Assembly (NCBI GenBank): GCA_036490475.1
Contig: DASXDT010000005.1
Location: forward strand, 620,001-684,000
Reading direction: 5' to 3'
DNA: 64,000 nt
From: Candidatus Tumulicola sp.
GTDB lineage: Bacteria; Vulcanimicrobiota; Vulcanimicrobiia; Vulcanimicrobiales; Vulcanimicrobiaceae
The stretch's first letter is position 1; each line of letters starts with the position of its first letter. The notes beneath the pieces are model-generated. The model was given only the letters and a program-made list of their open reading frames with translations, did no database searches and was not told the DNA's origin. A program made the translations under genes and the position numbers. Below are positions 24,921 to 34,725 of the stretch, piece after piece.

Positions 24921-25713
24921 CGCGCGCAACGGTTGTATCGAACACACGCACGGCCGGACCGACCAGGATTGCACTTCCGTCGTCAGCCCATTCGACCGTC
25001 AATCGCCCGCCCGGGACGTGCACCTCGATTGGATCGCGGTGCTTCCATGTAAGCGCGGCGACGGCGGCGGATGCAACGGCTCCAGTCCCACACGCACGCG
25101 TGTGGCCGACGCCGCGCTCCCAATGCAGCACGTCCAAATGACGGTCGTGCAGAACGGCGGTGTGCACGTTGGTCCCGTTGGGAAAACGCCGATCGTTCTG
25201 CAACGCTCGCGCGTACGATCCCAACTCCGGCTCGTCGGTGCTAGTGCGAACCAACACGACGTGCGGATTGCCGAGGTCGACGAACCATGCGTCGGGATTG
25301 CCTTCGAGGCGTTCGGGTATCGCTCGTCCCATGGCGACTCGCACCAGAAATTCCGGCTCGGTCGACTCGACGTTCGTACGAACGATGCCGGCGGCAGTCT
25401 CGAACGCGATCGCGCTGCCTTCGCCGGCTTCGTACAGCCAACGCGCCGCGCAACGAACACCGTTACCGCACATCTCTGCCGAGCTGCCGTCGGCGTTGAG
25501 CACGCGCATCGCAATAACCGCTCCGCTTTGGATCGGCTTTTCGAGCGCCAACACACCGTCGGCGCCCACGCCGGTGCGCCGGTCGCAAACGCGTCGCGCG
25601 AATGCCTCGGGGTGAGCGAGCGTTTGCGCGCGGACATCGATCACCACGAAATCGTTTTCGGTGCCGTGCATTTTGGTCAAAGCGATCGCGCCATCGCGTA
25701 CCGTACGGGACAT
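24901..25713 (-). CDS. dapF: Diaminopimelate epimerase
   Basis: DapF converts LL- to meso-diaminopimelate for lysine and peptidoglycan. The 270-residue protein has both active-site Cys motifs: MCGNGVRC in the first half and RACGTGA in the second; KMHGTENDFVVID is the usual start block. The ATG at 25713 lies one base after the miaA stop. Length and order are normal for the family. Confidence 0.95.
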   Translation of the reverse strand: MSRTVRDGAIALTKMHGTENDFVVIDVRAQTLAHPEAFARRVCDRRTGVGADGVLALEKPIQSGAVIAMRVLNADGSSAEMCGNGVRCAARWLYEAGEGSAIAFETAAGIVRTNVESTEPEFLVRVAMGRAIPERLEGNPDAWFVDLGNPHVVLVRTSTDEPELGSYARALQNDRRFPNGTNVHTAVLHDRHLDVLHWERGVGHTRACGTGAVASAAVAALTWKHRDPIEVHVPGGRLTVEWADDGSAILVGPAVRVFDTTVARDAFDRA

Positions 25714-25714
25714 C

Positions 25715-26611
25715 TCAGTCGGGCTTCTCACGCCAGCCGAGCTTCTCCCGTACTATGCCGGCGACGTGCCCGGGCGAAACCCACTCGATACCGGGTTCCC
25801 GCCGAAACCACGCGATTTGGCGTCGCGCGTAGCGTTTGGTCGCTCGCATCAACGTCGTCCGCAACTCTTCCTCGGTACTCCAGCCGCGCAGATATGCCAG
25901 CGCCTGCGGATAGCCGACCGCGCTCCCGGCGACCGCGTTTGGCCCGATTCGCTCGGCTTCCTCGATCAAGCCGCTTGCAAGCATGTGTGCGGTTCGAGTC
26001 GCGATGCGTTGGTCGATCTCGGCAACCGGCACTTCCAGCGCGACCTTGAAGAACTCGGGACGGCGCATTGCATCCGTGCCGTTGGGGATCGGCGGATCGG
26101 CCAATCGAATTTCCAGCGCACGCAGCACGCGATAGGTGTCGTTCGGATCGATCGCCGCCGCCCGGCGCGAATCTAACCGCACGAGCCATTGATGCAAGAA
26201 GCCCGGTTCGTGCACCGATGCTTCGCGTCGTAGCCGCGCCCGCAGTTGCTCGTCGTAGGCGCGCGCGAGACCCACGCTACCGGTCAACGCGCGAATATAA
26301 AAGCCCGTTCCACCGGCAACGATCGCGCGCTTTCCACGCGCCTGAATATCGGCGATCGCGGCCAATGCGTCGCGTTCGAAACGTCCGGCCGAATAACGCT
26401 CGTATGGGTCGACCATTGCGACGCAATGATGCCGCACCGCGGACAGCGCCTCGGACGACGGTGCCGCCGTCCCGATCGGCATATCGTTATAGATCTGTCG
26501 CGAATCCGCGCCGACGATCTCCGCGTCGAAACGCAACGCCAAGTCGAACGCCAACGGCGTCTTGCCGGCAGCGGTCGCTCCGGCGATCACCAGCACGGTC
26601 GAATCGCTCAT
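25715..26611 (-). CDS. miaA: tRNA dimethylallyltransferase MiaA
   Basis: MiaA adds the dimethylallyl group to A37 of tRNAs reading UNN codons; MiaB, encoded upstream, then methylthiolates it. The 298-residue protein has the P-loop GATAAGKTPLA near residue 10, DSRQIYNDMPIGTA, and GGTGFYIRAL. The ATG at 26611 lies 5 nt after the mutL stop and begins MSDSTVLVIAG; the open frame upstream is mutL out of frame. Confidence 0.95.
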   Translation of the reverse strand: MSDSTVLVIAGATAAGKTPLAFDLALRFDAEIVGADSRQIYNDMPIGTAAPSSEALSAVRHHCVAMVDPYERYSAGRFERDALAAIADIQARGKRAIVAGGTGFYIRALTGSVGLARAYDEQLRARLRREASVHEPGFLHQWLVRLDSRRAAAIDPNDTYRVLRALEIRLADPPIPNGTDAMRRPEFFKVALEVPVAEIDQRIATRTAHMLASGLIEEAERIGPNAVAGSAVGYPQALAYLRGWSTEEELRTTLMRATKRYARRQIAWFRREPGIEWVSPGHVAGIVREKLGWREKPD

Positions 26612-26616
26612 TTGAT

Positions 26617-28293
26617 TCAGCGCTTGAACAAGCGCGCGACTGCGTCCGGCGGCAGCCGCACCATCGTCGGCCGTCCGTGCGGACAATGCATCGGATTCGT
26701 GCACCGCTGTAACCGCTCGACCAGCATCGCCATCTCGGCGGTTTCGAGCCGTTCGCCCGCGACCGTCACCGAGTGACATGCCAAGGAGGCCCAGATGCGC
26801 TCGCGCACGTTGCGTTGTCGCGGCTCGCCGATATCGTCCAGAAAGCCCATGACGTCGAAGGCTCGCGCCCCGTATCCGGCCGGAGTCGAAACGACGCGAA
26901 ATGCCCGGTCGCCAAAAGGTTCGATCGTCAAACCGCCCTCGTGCAGCGCTTCGAGCGTCTGCTCCAGCATAGCGGCACGTGCAGCGTCGAGTTCGACAAC
27001 GTGCGGAACCAGCAGCGGTTCGCTCGGCGCGCCGGCCGATGCGCGCTCGACAATTTGTTCGTAGGCGATGCGTTCGTGCGCGGCATGTTGGTCGACCAAC
27101 ACGAGATCGTCGCCGTCGAACGCCACGACGTACGTGCGATGCAGCTGTCCGGCGATTCGCAGGCCGCTCGCCACGACATCGCCCCCAGCGAGCGGTTCGA
27201 AGAGCGATACGACGCTCGAAAACGATGCATCCTCGGGGGGCGCCGGCGAAATGCCCGACGCCGCCAAGTCGCCGGTACGCTCGTGAAAGCGGCGCGTGGC
27301 ATCGGCCGTCAACGTGGCGGTCATCGCGCGGCGCACGCCGTCGAAGACTTGCGCCGCATAGCGCAAACGCACGTCGCTCTTCGTCGGGTGCACGTTCGGA
27401 TCGATATGCGATGCGGGAAGCTCCAAAAAGAGCGCACCGTACGGATGGCGCCCGCTCATCGCATAGGTGGCATATCCGGCACTCCAGGCACCCGCCAGGA
27501 GCGCGCCGCGCAACAGCCGGCCGTTGACGAACAGCAGTTGCATGCGCCGGTCGGGACGATCCGATCCGGGAGCGCTAATAAATCCGGAGATCGTGCCGCC
27601 GATCGACGCGGCGGCGGCCGGGTCGAGTGGAAGCAACGCCTCCACCGCGCGCCGGCCGAACACCATCGCCAATCGCTCGCGCGGGTCGTCCGTGCCGGGC
27701 ATCACCCACACGTCGCTGCCATCGTGACGCAACGTGAACGTCGTTTGCGGATACGCTAGCGCGAAGCTCGACAGCCAGGTAGAAATACGTGCGAACTCGT
27801 TGGCCGGCGAGCGTAAATATTCGCGACGCACCGGCACGTTAGCGAACAACGCGGATGCCCGCACGCGCGTTCCCGGTGCGGATGCCACCGGCTCGACCTC
27901 GCCGGCGCGTTCGCCGTGTGCCTCGATCCGATATCCGACTTGCGATTCGGCTACGCGAGAAGTAACTTGCACGTTGGCAACGGAGGCGATCGACGCCAAA
28001 CCCTCGCCGCGAAAACCCAGCGTCGCAATCGATTCCAAGTCGGATGCACCGCGCAGCTTACTGGTCGCATAACGGCGCACGGCTAACGGCAGTTCCTGGG
28101 GCGCGATCCCGCCTCCATCGTCGATCACTTCGATGAGGTCGCTGCCGCCGCGTTCGATCGAAACGACGACCCGGCGCGCACCCGCATCGAGCGCATTCTC
28201 GACTAGCTCTTTGACGACCGACGCGGGACGCTCGATAACTTCGCCGGCGGCAATTTGCCCGATCGTTTCTTGATCGAGCTCGACGATCGCCAC
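26617..28293 (-). CDS. mutL: DNA mismatch repair endonuclease MutL
   Basis: MutL couples MutS mismatch recognition to strand removal. The N-terminal GHKL ATPase has GEVIERPASVVKELVENALDAG (parts GEVIERP and ELVENALDAG) and DDGGGI, GFRGEGLASI. The C-terminal part carries the endonuclease metal motif DQHA(X)2E(X)4E, read as DQHAAHERIAYE near residue 400, plus CPHGRP near the end, so this MutL should nick DNA and not rely on MutH. The GTG at 28293 follows the mutS stop after one base (TAACGTG). 558 residues. Confidence 0.95.
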   Translation of the reverse strand: MAIVELDQETIGQIAAGEVIERPASVVKELVENALDAGARRVVVSIERGGSDLIEVIDDGGGIAPQELPLAVRRYATSKLRGASDLESIATLGFRGEGLASIASVANVQVTSRVAESQVGYRIEAHGERAGEVEPVASAPGTRVRASALFANVPVRREYLRSPANEFARISTWLSSFALAYPQTTFTLRHDGSDVWVMPGTDDPRERLAMVFGRRAVEALLPLDPAAAASIGGTISGFISAPGSDRPDRRMQLLFVNGRLLRGALLAGAWSAGYATYAMSGRHPYGALFLELPASHIDPNVHPTKSDVRLRYAAQVFDGVRRAMTATLTADATRRFHERTGDLAASGISPAPPEDASFSSVVSLFEPLAGGDVVASGLRIAGQLHRTYVVAFDGDDLVLVDQHAAHERIAYEQIVERASAGAPSEPLLVPHVVELDAARAAMLEQTLEALHEGGLTIEPFGDRAFRVVSTPAGYGARAFDVMGFLDDIGEPRQRNVRERIWASLACHSVTVAGERLETAEMAMLVERLQRCTNPMHCPHGRPTMVRLPPDAVARLFKR

Positions 28294-28294
28294 G

Positions 28295-30805
28295 TTACTG
28301 CGGATACAGGAGCGCGAGTTGCGTCTCGACCGCCGCGGGCCGTGCGGGGGTTTTGCGCATCGGCACCTGCGCTTCGACATCGGCCTGTCCGGCGAGCGTT
28401 TCGCCGATCTCTCGCGCGCGCTCGACCACTGAGGCCGGCAATCCCGCCATGCGTGCAACCTCGATGCCGAACGAACGCGACGAGCTGCCGGGCGCCACGC
28501 GGTGCGAGAACACCGGCGCGCCGCCGCGCGACATATTTTCGACCGCGGTGATGTGGTAGTTGGCAACCAAGTTCCAATGATCGGCCAGCGCGCATAACTC
28601 GTGGAAGTGCGTCGCGAACAGCACCATCGGGGCGCGTTCGTCGAGTGCCAGCAAGAACTCGCAGATGGCTTGCGCGATCGACAAACCGTCGAGCGTGCCG
28701 GTGCCGCGACCGACCTCGTCGATCAGTAGCAGCGAGCGATCGGTGCTGCGTCGCAGAATATTGGCAGCCTCGGCCATTTCCATATAGAAGGTCGACTGCC
28801 CGGAGGCTAAGTCGTCGCCGGCACCGATGCGCGTGAAGATGCGGTCGACGACGCCGAGCCGCATCGATGCGGCGGGCACAAACGAACCGATCTGCGCCAT
28901 GATCGTCAGCAGGCCGGTTTGCCGGAGATAGGTCGATTTGCCGCCCATGTTCGGCCCGGTCAGTAAGATAAATCGATGATCGCCGGCTCGCAGCGTGCAG
29001 TCGTTGGCGACGAACTGCGCGTGCAACACCGCCTCCATAACCGGATGCCGTCCGGCTTCGATTGCCAACTCGCTCGAGTCGTCGAAGCGCGGTCGCACGT
29101 AGCCGCGCTCGGCCGCGCACAACGCCAAAGCCGCGACCGCGTCGATTTCCGCGATGGCATCGGCTGCGTCGAGCAAGTCGTCGATACGCGCCGTTACACG
29201 GGCGCACAATTCGTCGAATAAACGCTGCTCGAGCCGCTCCTGCCGCGACTGTGCGGTTGCGATCGCCGTTTCCAACGCCTTGAGTTCCGGCGTTACGTAA
29301 CGTTCGGCATTCGTGAGCGTTTGTTTACGAACGTATCGTTCCGGAACCAAGGCATTGTGTGCGTTTCCGACCTCCAATGCGTAACCATAGGCACTGGCAT
29401 ATCGAATTTTCAGCGATTTGATGCCGGTGAGATTGCGCTCGCGTTCTTCGAGTTGCGCCAGCTGCGAGCGGGCGTCACCGCGTAACGCAACGCACTCGGC
29501 CAACTCCCGATCGCTTTCGGGGCGAATCGCGCCGCCATCGGTCATGTGCGCCGGCAATTCGTCTGCCAGCGTGTTCCGCAGGTCGTCGAGCAGGGCGCCG
29601 AATTCGCCGATGTGTAGCGCGGCCGGCTCCAATGCTGCGGTGACGGCTTGGCGAATCGGTCCCAAGCATTCCAATGTGCGGCGCAACGAGCCGAGATCGC
29701 GCGGTCCGGCGCGTCCCAGTCGCACTTTTTGTGCGATGCGTTCGAGATCGAAACAACCTTTGAGCAGCTCGCGCAACGCTTCGCGCCTGGCGTGCTCGCC
29801 GATCAGCGATTCGACCGCATCCTGCCGCGACTCGATGGCGGCGCGGTCGACCAACGGTGCGAGTATCCAGCGCCCGAGCATGCGCGATCCCATCGCAGTA
29901 GCGCAGCGATTGAGCGTTGCAAATAAGGTTGCTCGTGCGTTCTGCCCGGTCGGGCGCATCAGTTCGAGATGCTTGCGCGTCGAAGCGTCGAGCTCGAGAA
30001 ACGTGCGCGTGCGATACAGCGCCGTCGCGCGCAACCCGGTCGTCGACAAATCCTGCCGTCGATCGTTGCCCGCCACGCCTGTACGGCGCACGAACGCGGC
30101 CAACACGTCGAGCGCGCGGCGTATGCCGGTCGACTCGTTGCGCGAAAAGCCCTCGATCGGCACGTCGTCGATCGCCATAGCGGCACCGAGTGCCGGCGCG
30201 GTAACGCGCGAGCCCGATCCGTCGAGATCGGCCGTCAAGATCGCTCGTAGATCGGCTGGAACGTCGGCCACGATTTCGGCCGGCGCGACCCGGTTGAGCT
30301 CGGCGAGAAGTTCTTCGTACGCATCCACGCCGGAGAGCGCGGTTGCCGAGCACGAGCCGGTCGAGACGTCGGCAAATGCCAATGCATAGGTGCTCTCGAA
30401 GGCCGAAACGGCGGCCAAATAGTTGTTGCTGCTGCCGTCGAGCAACTGTTCTTCGAACAGCGTACCCGGCGTTACTAAACGCACGACGTCGCGGCGCACC
30501 AATCGATTCGGTTGCGGAACCTCGAGTTGCTCGGCCAATGCAACGACGAATCGCTGCGCAACGAGTTTCGCAAGATATTGCGCCAGCGCATGGTGCGGAA
30601 CGCCGGCCATCGCAACGCGCCGGCCCCCGCCCGCCTCTTTGCTGGTAAGCGCGATTTGCAATGCGCGCGCCACCGTCTCGGCGTCCTCGCCATAGGCTTC
30701 GTAAAAGTCGCCGACGCGCGATAGCAAAACGGCCTCCGGATGCTTGGCTTTCATCCCGAAGTATTGCTCGAGCATTGGAGAGAATTTCGCGCCGGCGTCG
30801 CTCAC
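28295..30805 (-). CDS. mutS: DNA mismatch recognition protein MutS
   Basis: MutS binds mispairs and small loops. The 836-residue protein has the mismatch-reading FxE motif as Phe34-Tyr-Glu36 (GDFYEAYG), the connector and lever domains, and the ABC-type ATPase with Walker A TGPNMGGKST near residue 615 and LLLIDEVGRGT. Length is normal. The ATG at 30805 lies 36 bp after the GH18 lipoprotein gene. It starts the mutS-mutL-miaA-dapF set. Confidence 0.96.
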   Translation of the reverse strand: MSDAGAKFSPMLEQYFGMKAKHPEAVLLSRVGDFYEAYGEDAETVARALQIALTSKEAGGGRRVAMAGVPHHALAQYLAKLVAQRFVVALAEQLEVPQPNRLVRRDVVRLVTPGTLFEEQLLDGSSNNYLAAVSAFESTYALAFADVSTGSCSATALSGVDAYEELLAELNRVAPAEIVADVPADLRAILTADLDGSGSRVTAPALGAAMAIDDVPIEGFSRNESTGIRRALDVLAAFVRRTGVAGNDRRQDLSTTGLRATALYRTRTFLELDASTRKHLELMRPTGQNARATLFATLNRCATAMGSRMLGRWILAPLVDRAAIESRQDAVESLIGEHARREALRELLKGCFDLERIAQKVRLGRAGPRDLGSLRRTLECLGPIRQAVTAALEPAALHIGEFGALLDDLRNTLADELPAHMTDGGAIRPESDRELAECVALRGDARSQLAQLEERERNLTGIKSLKIRYASAYGYALEVGNAHNALVPERYVRKQTLTNAERYVTPELKALETAIATAQSRQERLEQRLFDELCARVTARIDDLLDAADAIAEIDAVAALALCAAERGYVRPRFDDSSELAIEAGRHPVMEAVLHAQFVANDCTLRAGDHRFILLTGPNMGGKSTYLRQTGLLTIMAQIGSFVPAASMRLGVVDRIFTRIGAGDDLASGQSTFYMEMAEAANILRRSTDRSLLLIDEVGRGTGTLDGLSIAQAICEFLLALDERAPMVLFATHFHELCALADHWNLVANYHITAVENMSRGGAPVFSHRVAPGSSSRSFGIEVARMAGLPASVVERAREIGETLAGQADVEAQVPMRKTPARPAAVETQLALLYPQ

Positions 30806-30841
30806 GACGGCTTTCTATCCACGGACTTCGTCAGGACGCTC

Positions 30842-31861
30842 CTACGTACCGAGGGCGCTGCCGATAGCGGTGACATAGGTTCCCAGGGGATAACCGGTAC
30901 CGTTCATCGGCGCTTGCGGGTTATCCAAATCGAGATCCCAAATCATGATCCCGCGGTAACCGTTCGTGACGATCCAGCTCGCGTAGTTGCTGCAGTCGGC
31001 CGGTTTGAGGAACGAACCGTCGTCGCCCTCGCCGATCATCAATCCCATCACGACCTTACTGGCCGGAAACTTCTTGCCGCCGCCGACCGGTACGTTCGAA
31101 AACTCCTTGACGATGTCGAGATAACAGTCGTCCGAAGAGCCCGGCGTGTATTGGCACTTCGGATTGGTCGACGGCTTCCACCCGTACTGATCGTAATCCA
31201 TAATGTTGACGTAATCGATGTCGTTACCGGCCTTCTTAAGGATCGAGCGATCTTCGCCGAAACCTTGGGAAAGGTCGACCTTCGGATCGGCGCCGGCCGA
31301 ATCGGCATCGAAGCTGATCACCGCGTCGGGAAACGCTTTGCGCGTTGCCTTGATGACGCCGACCAGTTGCTGGCGGCCATTGGACTTCGTTTGAATCACT
31401 TCATCGTCAAAATCGAAACCGTCGTAAATCCCCGGATTCTTTTTCAAGTACGCTTTTAGATTCGTTACGAATTGTTTGGTATCGGTGATGTTGAAGGTCG
31501 ACGTCGCGCCGCCGAACGACAATAACACTTTGCCGCCCTGCTGGTGGATCGTCTTCGCGCCGGGCGCGAGCGGGTAGGTATTTTGCGGATCGGAAATTTG
31601 GTTTGAGTTGGCGATACTGAACGCGACGTCGACGTTGGTAACCGTCGCCGGTACGCTGCCCAACATATTGAACGCGTCCTGGCCGTTCCAGTCGGACCAC
31701 GACTCCCAAAACCCAACGAACTCGGTCGGCCGCGACGGCGATTGGCGCGTACTTTGCGAAGATACGGTACCCGGCGGCAACGGCGCCGCGCCACCATGGC
31801 ACGACGCGAGCACGACGGCTAGTGCGAGGATCGAAGCTGGGACGAAGCGTGTGACGTTCAC
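30842..31861 (-). CDS. GH18-like (chitinase-family) lipoprotein
   Basis: The 339-residue product has a lipoprotein signal with lipobox VLASC near residues 18-22. The catalytic barrel keeps the GH18 signature DGxDxDxE as DGFDFDDE near residue 150, with VLLSFGGA on the preceding strand and MDYDQYGW later. GH18 enzymes cut chitin, peptidoglycan or other GlcNAc polymers, or only bind them. The start is GTG overlapping the miaB stop by 4 nt. An envelope-anchored glycosidase between two RNA/DNA maintenance genes is unusual but the coupling is clear. Confidence 0.82.
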   Translation of the reverse strand: MNVTRFVPASILALAVVLASCHGGAAPLPPGTVSSQSTRQSPSRPTEFVGFWESWSDWNGQDAFNMLGSVPATVTNVDVAFSIANSNQISDPQNTYPLAPGAKTIHQQGGKVLLSFGGATSTFNITDTKQFVTNLKAYLKKNPGIYDGFDFDDEVIQTKSNGRQQLVGVIKATRKAFPDAVISFDADSAGADPKVDLSQGFGEDRSILKKAGNDIDYVNIMDYDQYGWKPSTNPKCQYTPGSSDDCYLDIVKEFSNVPVGGGKKFPASKVVMGLMIGEGDDGSFLKPADCSNYASWIVTNGYRGIMIWDLDLDNPQAPMNGTGYPLGTYVTAIGSALGT

Positions 31862-33261
31862 AGTAAGCTCACCATCGGACGCTCGACCGGCGAAGCGGCG
31901 TCGTCAAAGCGTCGCGCGCGGCCCACGATCGTTCCCATGCAACCCCAAACGTGCGCCGATTCGATACGAACGTCGAGCCACGGCTGCGAAGCGTACGACG
32001 CCTCATCGTAGCCGGGCGGTTTGGGTGCCACGACGGTCACGTTGTCGGTTGCCTTCGTGGCCAACTTGCCGGCGTCTTTCTTCGAGTCGCCGGCGATCAG
32101 CACGCGAACCGTCGTGCCCAGCTTGCGGTCGTGGTAGGCGCGGGTCGCGGCGTTTTGCGCATCGACCAGTCGCCCGAACCGCTCGGTAACCGCGTCGTGC
32201 GGCACCTGTTCCCAATTCGCTGCGGGCGTGCCGCGGCGGATCGAATACATAAACGTGAAAGCGTTAGCGAACACGCCGCTGCGCACGTACTCCAGCGTGT
32301 GCATGAAATCGCTTTCCGTTTCACCCGGAAACCCAACGATGATATCGGTGGTGATAGCCCAGTTCGGAAGATACTGCCGGATCGCGGCGACTTTCTCTGC
32401 GAACAGCGCCGCCGTGTACTTGCGATTCATTCGGCGTAGCACCGGATCGCTGAACGATTGCAGCGGAAGGTGCATGCGCGGATTGCATTGTGGCACGGCG
32501 GCCAAATCGCGAATAATCTTGGCGGTAAAATCTTTAGGATGCGGCGAGATGAACGCCAGACGTTCCAGGCCTTCGATAGCTGCGGCGGCGCGACAAAGAT
32601 CTCCGAAGTCGGTGCCGCTAACCGGATCGTTCCAGGCGTTGACCGTCTGGCCGACCAGCATCACCTCACGCGCGCCTTCTGCGACTCGCGCTTCAACATC
32701 GCGCAGCACGTCGGCCATCGGGCGGTGATCGAAGCGGCCGCGGACGTGCGGCACGATGCAGAACGTGCAATAATACGAACAGCCGCGTTGCACGTTCACG
32801 AACGCGCGAAGATGCGAGAACGGGCCGGCCACGGCATCCGGGGTTCCACCGAGCGCGACCGCGAGCTCGTTAGCGGCCGACGGGCCGCCGGACTCGCGAT
32901 CGAAATCCGGCTCCCAGTCGACTAGCCGGTCGCCCAACTCTCGCAGTTGGCGCGTGCCGAATACCGCATCGACGTGTGGTGCCAGGGACTGCATGCGATC
33001 GCGATCCTGCTCGGCCAAACAGCCCATGACGACCAAACGTACCGACGGATCGGCGTCTTTGAGCACTTTGAAATGATTCATCCGGCCGTAGGCGCGCCGC
33101 TCGGCGTTGTCGCGGACCGTGCACGTGTTGAGCACCAGCACGTCGGCGTCTTCGGGCGACGTCACGATGGCATAGCCGGCCGACGTCGCGCGATCCGCCA
33201 CATACTGCGAATCGGCTTCATTCATCTGACAGCCGAACGTCTCGATATAAATGCTCGCCAT
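31858..33261 (-). CDS. miaB: tRNA methylthiotransferase MiaB
   Basis: MiaB adds the methylthio group to i6A37 made by MiaA. The 467-residue protein has an N-terminal UPF0004 domain with cluster Cys in ETFGCQMNEAD, NTCTVRDNAE and VMGCLAEQ, then the radical SAM core with RGCSYYCTFCIVP (CxxxCxxC) and a C-terminal TRAM-like region. Length is normal for the family. It diverges from der (78 bp apart) and overlaps the GH18 gene by 4 nt. Confidence 0.94.
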   Translation of the reverse strand: MASIYIETFGCQMNEADSQYVADRATSAGYAIVTSPEDADVLVLNTCTVRDNAERRAYGRMNHFKVLKDADPSVRLVVMGCLAEQDRDRMQSLAPHVDAVFGTRQLRELGDRLVDWEPDFDRESGGPSAANELAVALGGTPDAVAGPFSHLRAFVNVQRGCSYYCTFCIVPHVRGRFDHRPMADVLRDVEARVAEGAREVMLVGQTVNAWNDPVSGTDFGDLCRAAAAIEGLERLAFISPHPKDFTAKIIRDLAAVPQCNPRMHLPLQSFSDPVLRRMNRKYTAALFAEKVAAIRQYLPNWAITTDIIVGFPGETESDFMHTLEYVRSGVFANAFTFMYSIRRGTPAANWEQVPHDAVTERFGRLVDAQNAATRAYHDRKLGTTVRVLIAGDSKKDAGKLATKATDNVTVVAPKPPGYDEASYASQPWLDVRIESAHVWGCMGTIVGRARRFDDAASPVERPMVSLL

Positions 33262-33339
33262 GGGTCACCCGCGTGGTTCGCTTTGTCCGCAAGGTGTTCC
33301 GGCCCATGGTTTTGCTCGGTCGCTGCGAAGCTAAAGGCC

Positions 33340-34725
33340 GTGGAAGTTGCTAGCGACTCGGGCCAAGAGAGCGCCGCCCTTCGTCCGGCCATCGTCGCGA
33401 TCGTCGGGCGTCCCAACGTCGGCAAGAGCGCCTTGTTCAACCGGCTCGTCGGCCAGCGCTTGGCGATCGTCGAAGATACCGCGGGCGTAACGCGCGACCG
33501 CCTGTACGCAATTTGCGACTGGCGCGGCCGCACGTTCGGCCTGGTCGATACGGCGGGAATCGATCCGGAAGCCGACTCCGTACACGGCGATGCGCTCGGA
33601 GCGGCCGCCCGGCGGCAAGCCGAAGCCGCCGCCTCGGAAGCGGACGTCGTAGTGTTCGTCGTCGATGCGATGGCCGGACGGCATCCGCTCGACGATGAAG
33701 TGGCATCGATTCTGCGGCGCGGGCACCGCAAAGTGGTGCTGGCCGCCAATAAATCGGAGTCGCCGGCTGCGGCTGCCTCGGCGATAGCCGAGTTTTCGCG
33801 TTTGGGGTTCGGCGAGCCGGTGACCGTGTCAGCGCTGCATGGCGAAGGCTCCGGCGATTTGCTCGACATGGTGGTGGAGGCATTGCCGGAGCGTCCGGAT
33901 GCGACCGGCGGCGGCGAGTTGGCGCTAGCAATCATCGGACGGCCGAACGTCGGCAAAAGCTCCCTCCTCAACGCATTGTTGGGCGAAGAGCGCGCGATCG
34001 TGAGCGACGTTCCGGGAACGACGCGGGACGCAATCGATACCTTGATGACCGGGCGCGACCGCACGATTCGTTTGATCGACACGGCGGGCGTCCGCAAGCA
34101 GCCGCAAGCGCACGGATCGATCGAATATTATTCCGCCCTGCGCTCCCTCAAGGCACTTTCGCGTTGCGACATCGCGCTGCTGGTGTTCGACGCGATGGTC
34201 GGCGTGACGGCGCAAGACCGGCGGCTCGCCGGTTTCGCGATCGAAGAACGCAAAGGCCTCATATTGATCGGCAATAAGTGGGATCTCGTCCGCGAACAGG
34301 GCGAGTTCAGCCAGGGCGAGCTGGCCAACGTGATCCACGATCTGCTGCCGTTTGCGAAATTTGCACCGGTCGCGTTTCTTTCGGCCAAAACGCATCGCAG
34401 GCTCGGAAGCCTGCTGCCGGTCGTCGATCGCGTCGCAGAAAACTTACAACGCCGTATTCCCACCGCGCGCTTGAACGCGGTAGTGCGGGCGGCCGTTCTC
34501 GCGCATCCGCCGCCGGCTTCGGGTGGCCGCGTTTTGAAGATTTTTTATGCGACCCAGCCCGGCGTCAGCCCGCCGCTCTTCGTCTTCATCTGCACCGATC
34601 CCGAAAAGGTTCCGACGCACTACAAGCGGTTTCTCGAGAACGTGCTGCGGCAAGAGTTCGACTTCGAAGGCGTTCCGTTGACGTTCCAATTTCGGCCGCG
34701 CAGCGCGGGCGACGACGTCGAGTGA
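33340..34725 (+). CDS. der: Ribosome biogenesis GTPase Der (EngA)
   Basis: Der has two tandem GTPase domains and a KH domain and is needed for 50S ribosome assembly. The 461-residue protein has two P-loops, GRPNVGKSALFN near residue 24 and GRPNVGKSSLLN near residue 203, each followed by DTAGI or DTAGV. The C-terminal KH-like part has YYSALRSLKAL and KILPPVVDRV-like segments. The GTG at 33340 has AAAGG just upstream; the longer open frame upstream overlaps miaB. It overlaps plsY by 4 nt. Confidence 0.95.
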   Translation: MEVASDSGQESAALRPAIVAIVGRPNVGKSALFNRLVGQRLAIVEDTAGVTRDRLYAICDWRGRTFGLVDTAGIDPEADSVHGDALGAAARRQAEAAASEADVVVFVVDAMAGRHPLDDEVASILRRGHRKVVLAANKSESPAAAASAIAEFSRLGFGEPVTVSALHGEGSGDLLDMVVEALPERPDATGGGELALAIIGRPNVGKSSLLNALLGEERAIVSDVPGTTRDAIDTLMTGRDRTIRLIDTAGVRKQPQAHGSIEYYSALRSLKALSRCDIALLVFDAMVGVTAQDRRLAGFAIEERKGLILIGNKWDLVREQGEFSQGELANVIHDLLPFAKFAPVAFLSAKTHRRLGSLLPVVDRVAENLQRRIPTARLNAVVRAAVLAHPPPASGGRVLKIFYATQPGVSPPLFVFICTDPEKVPTHYKRFLENVLRQEFDFEGVPLTFQFRPRSAGDDVE

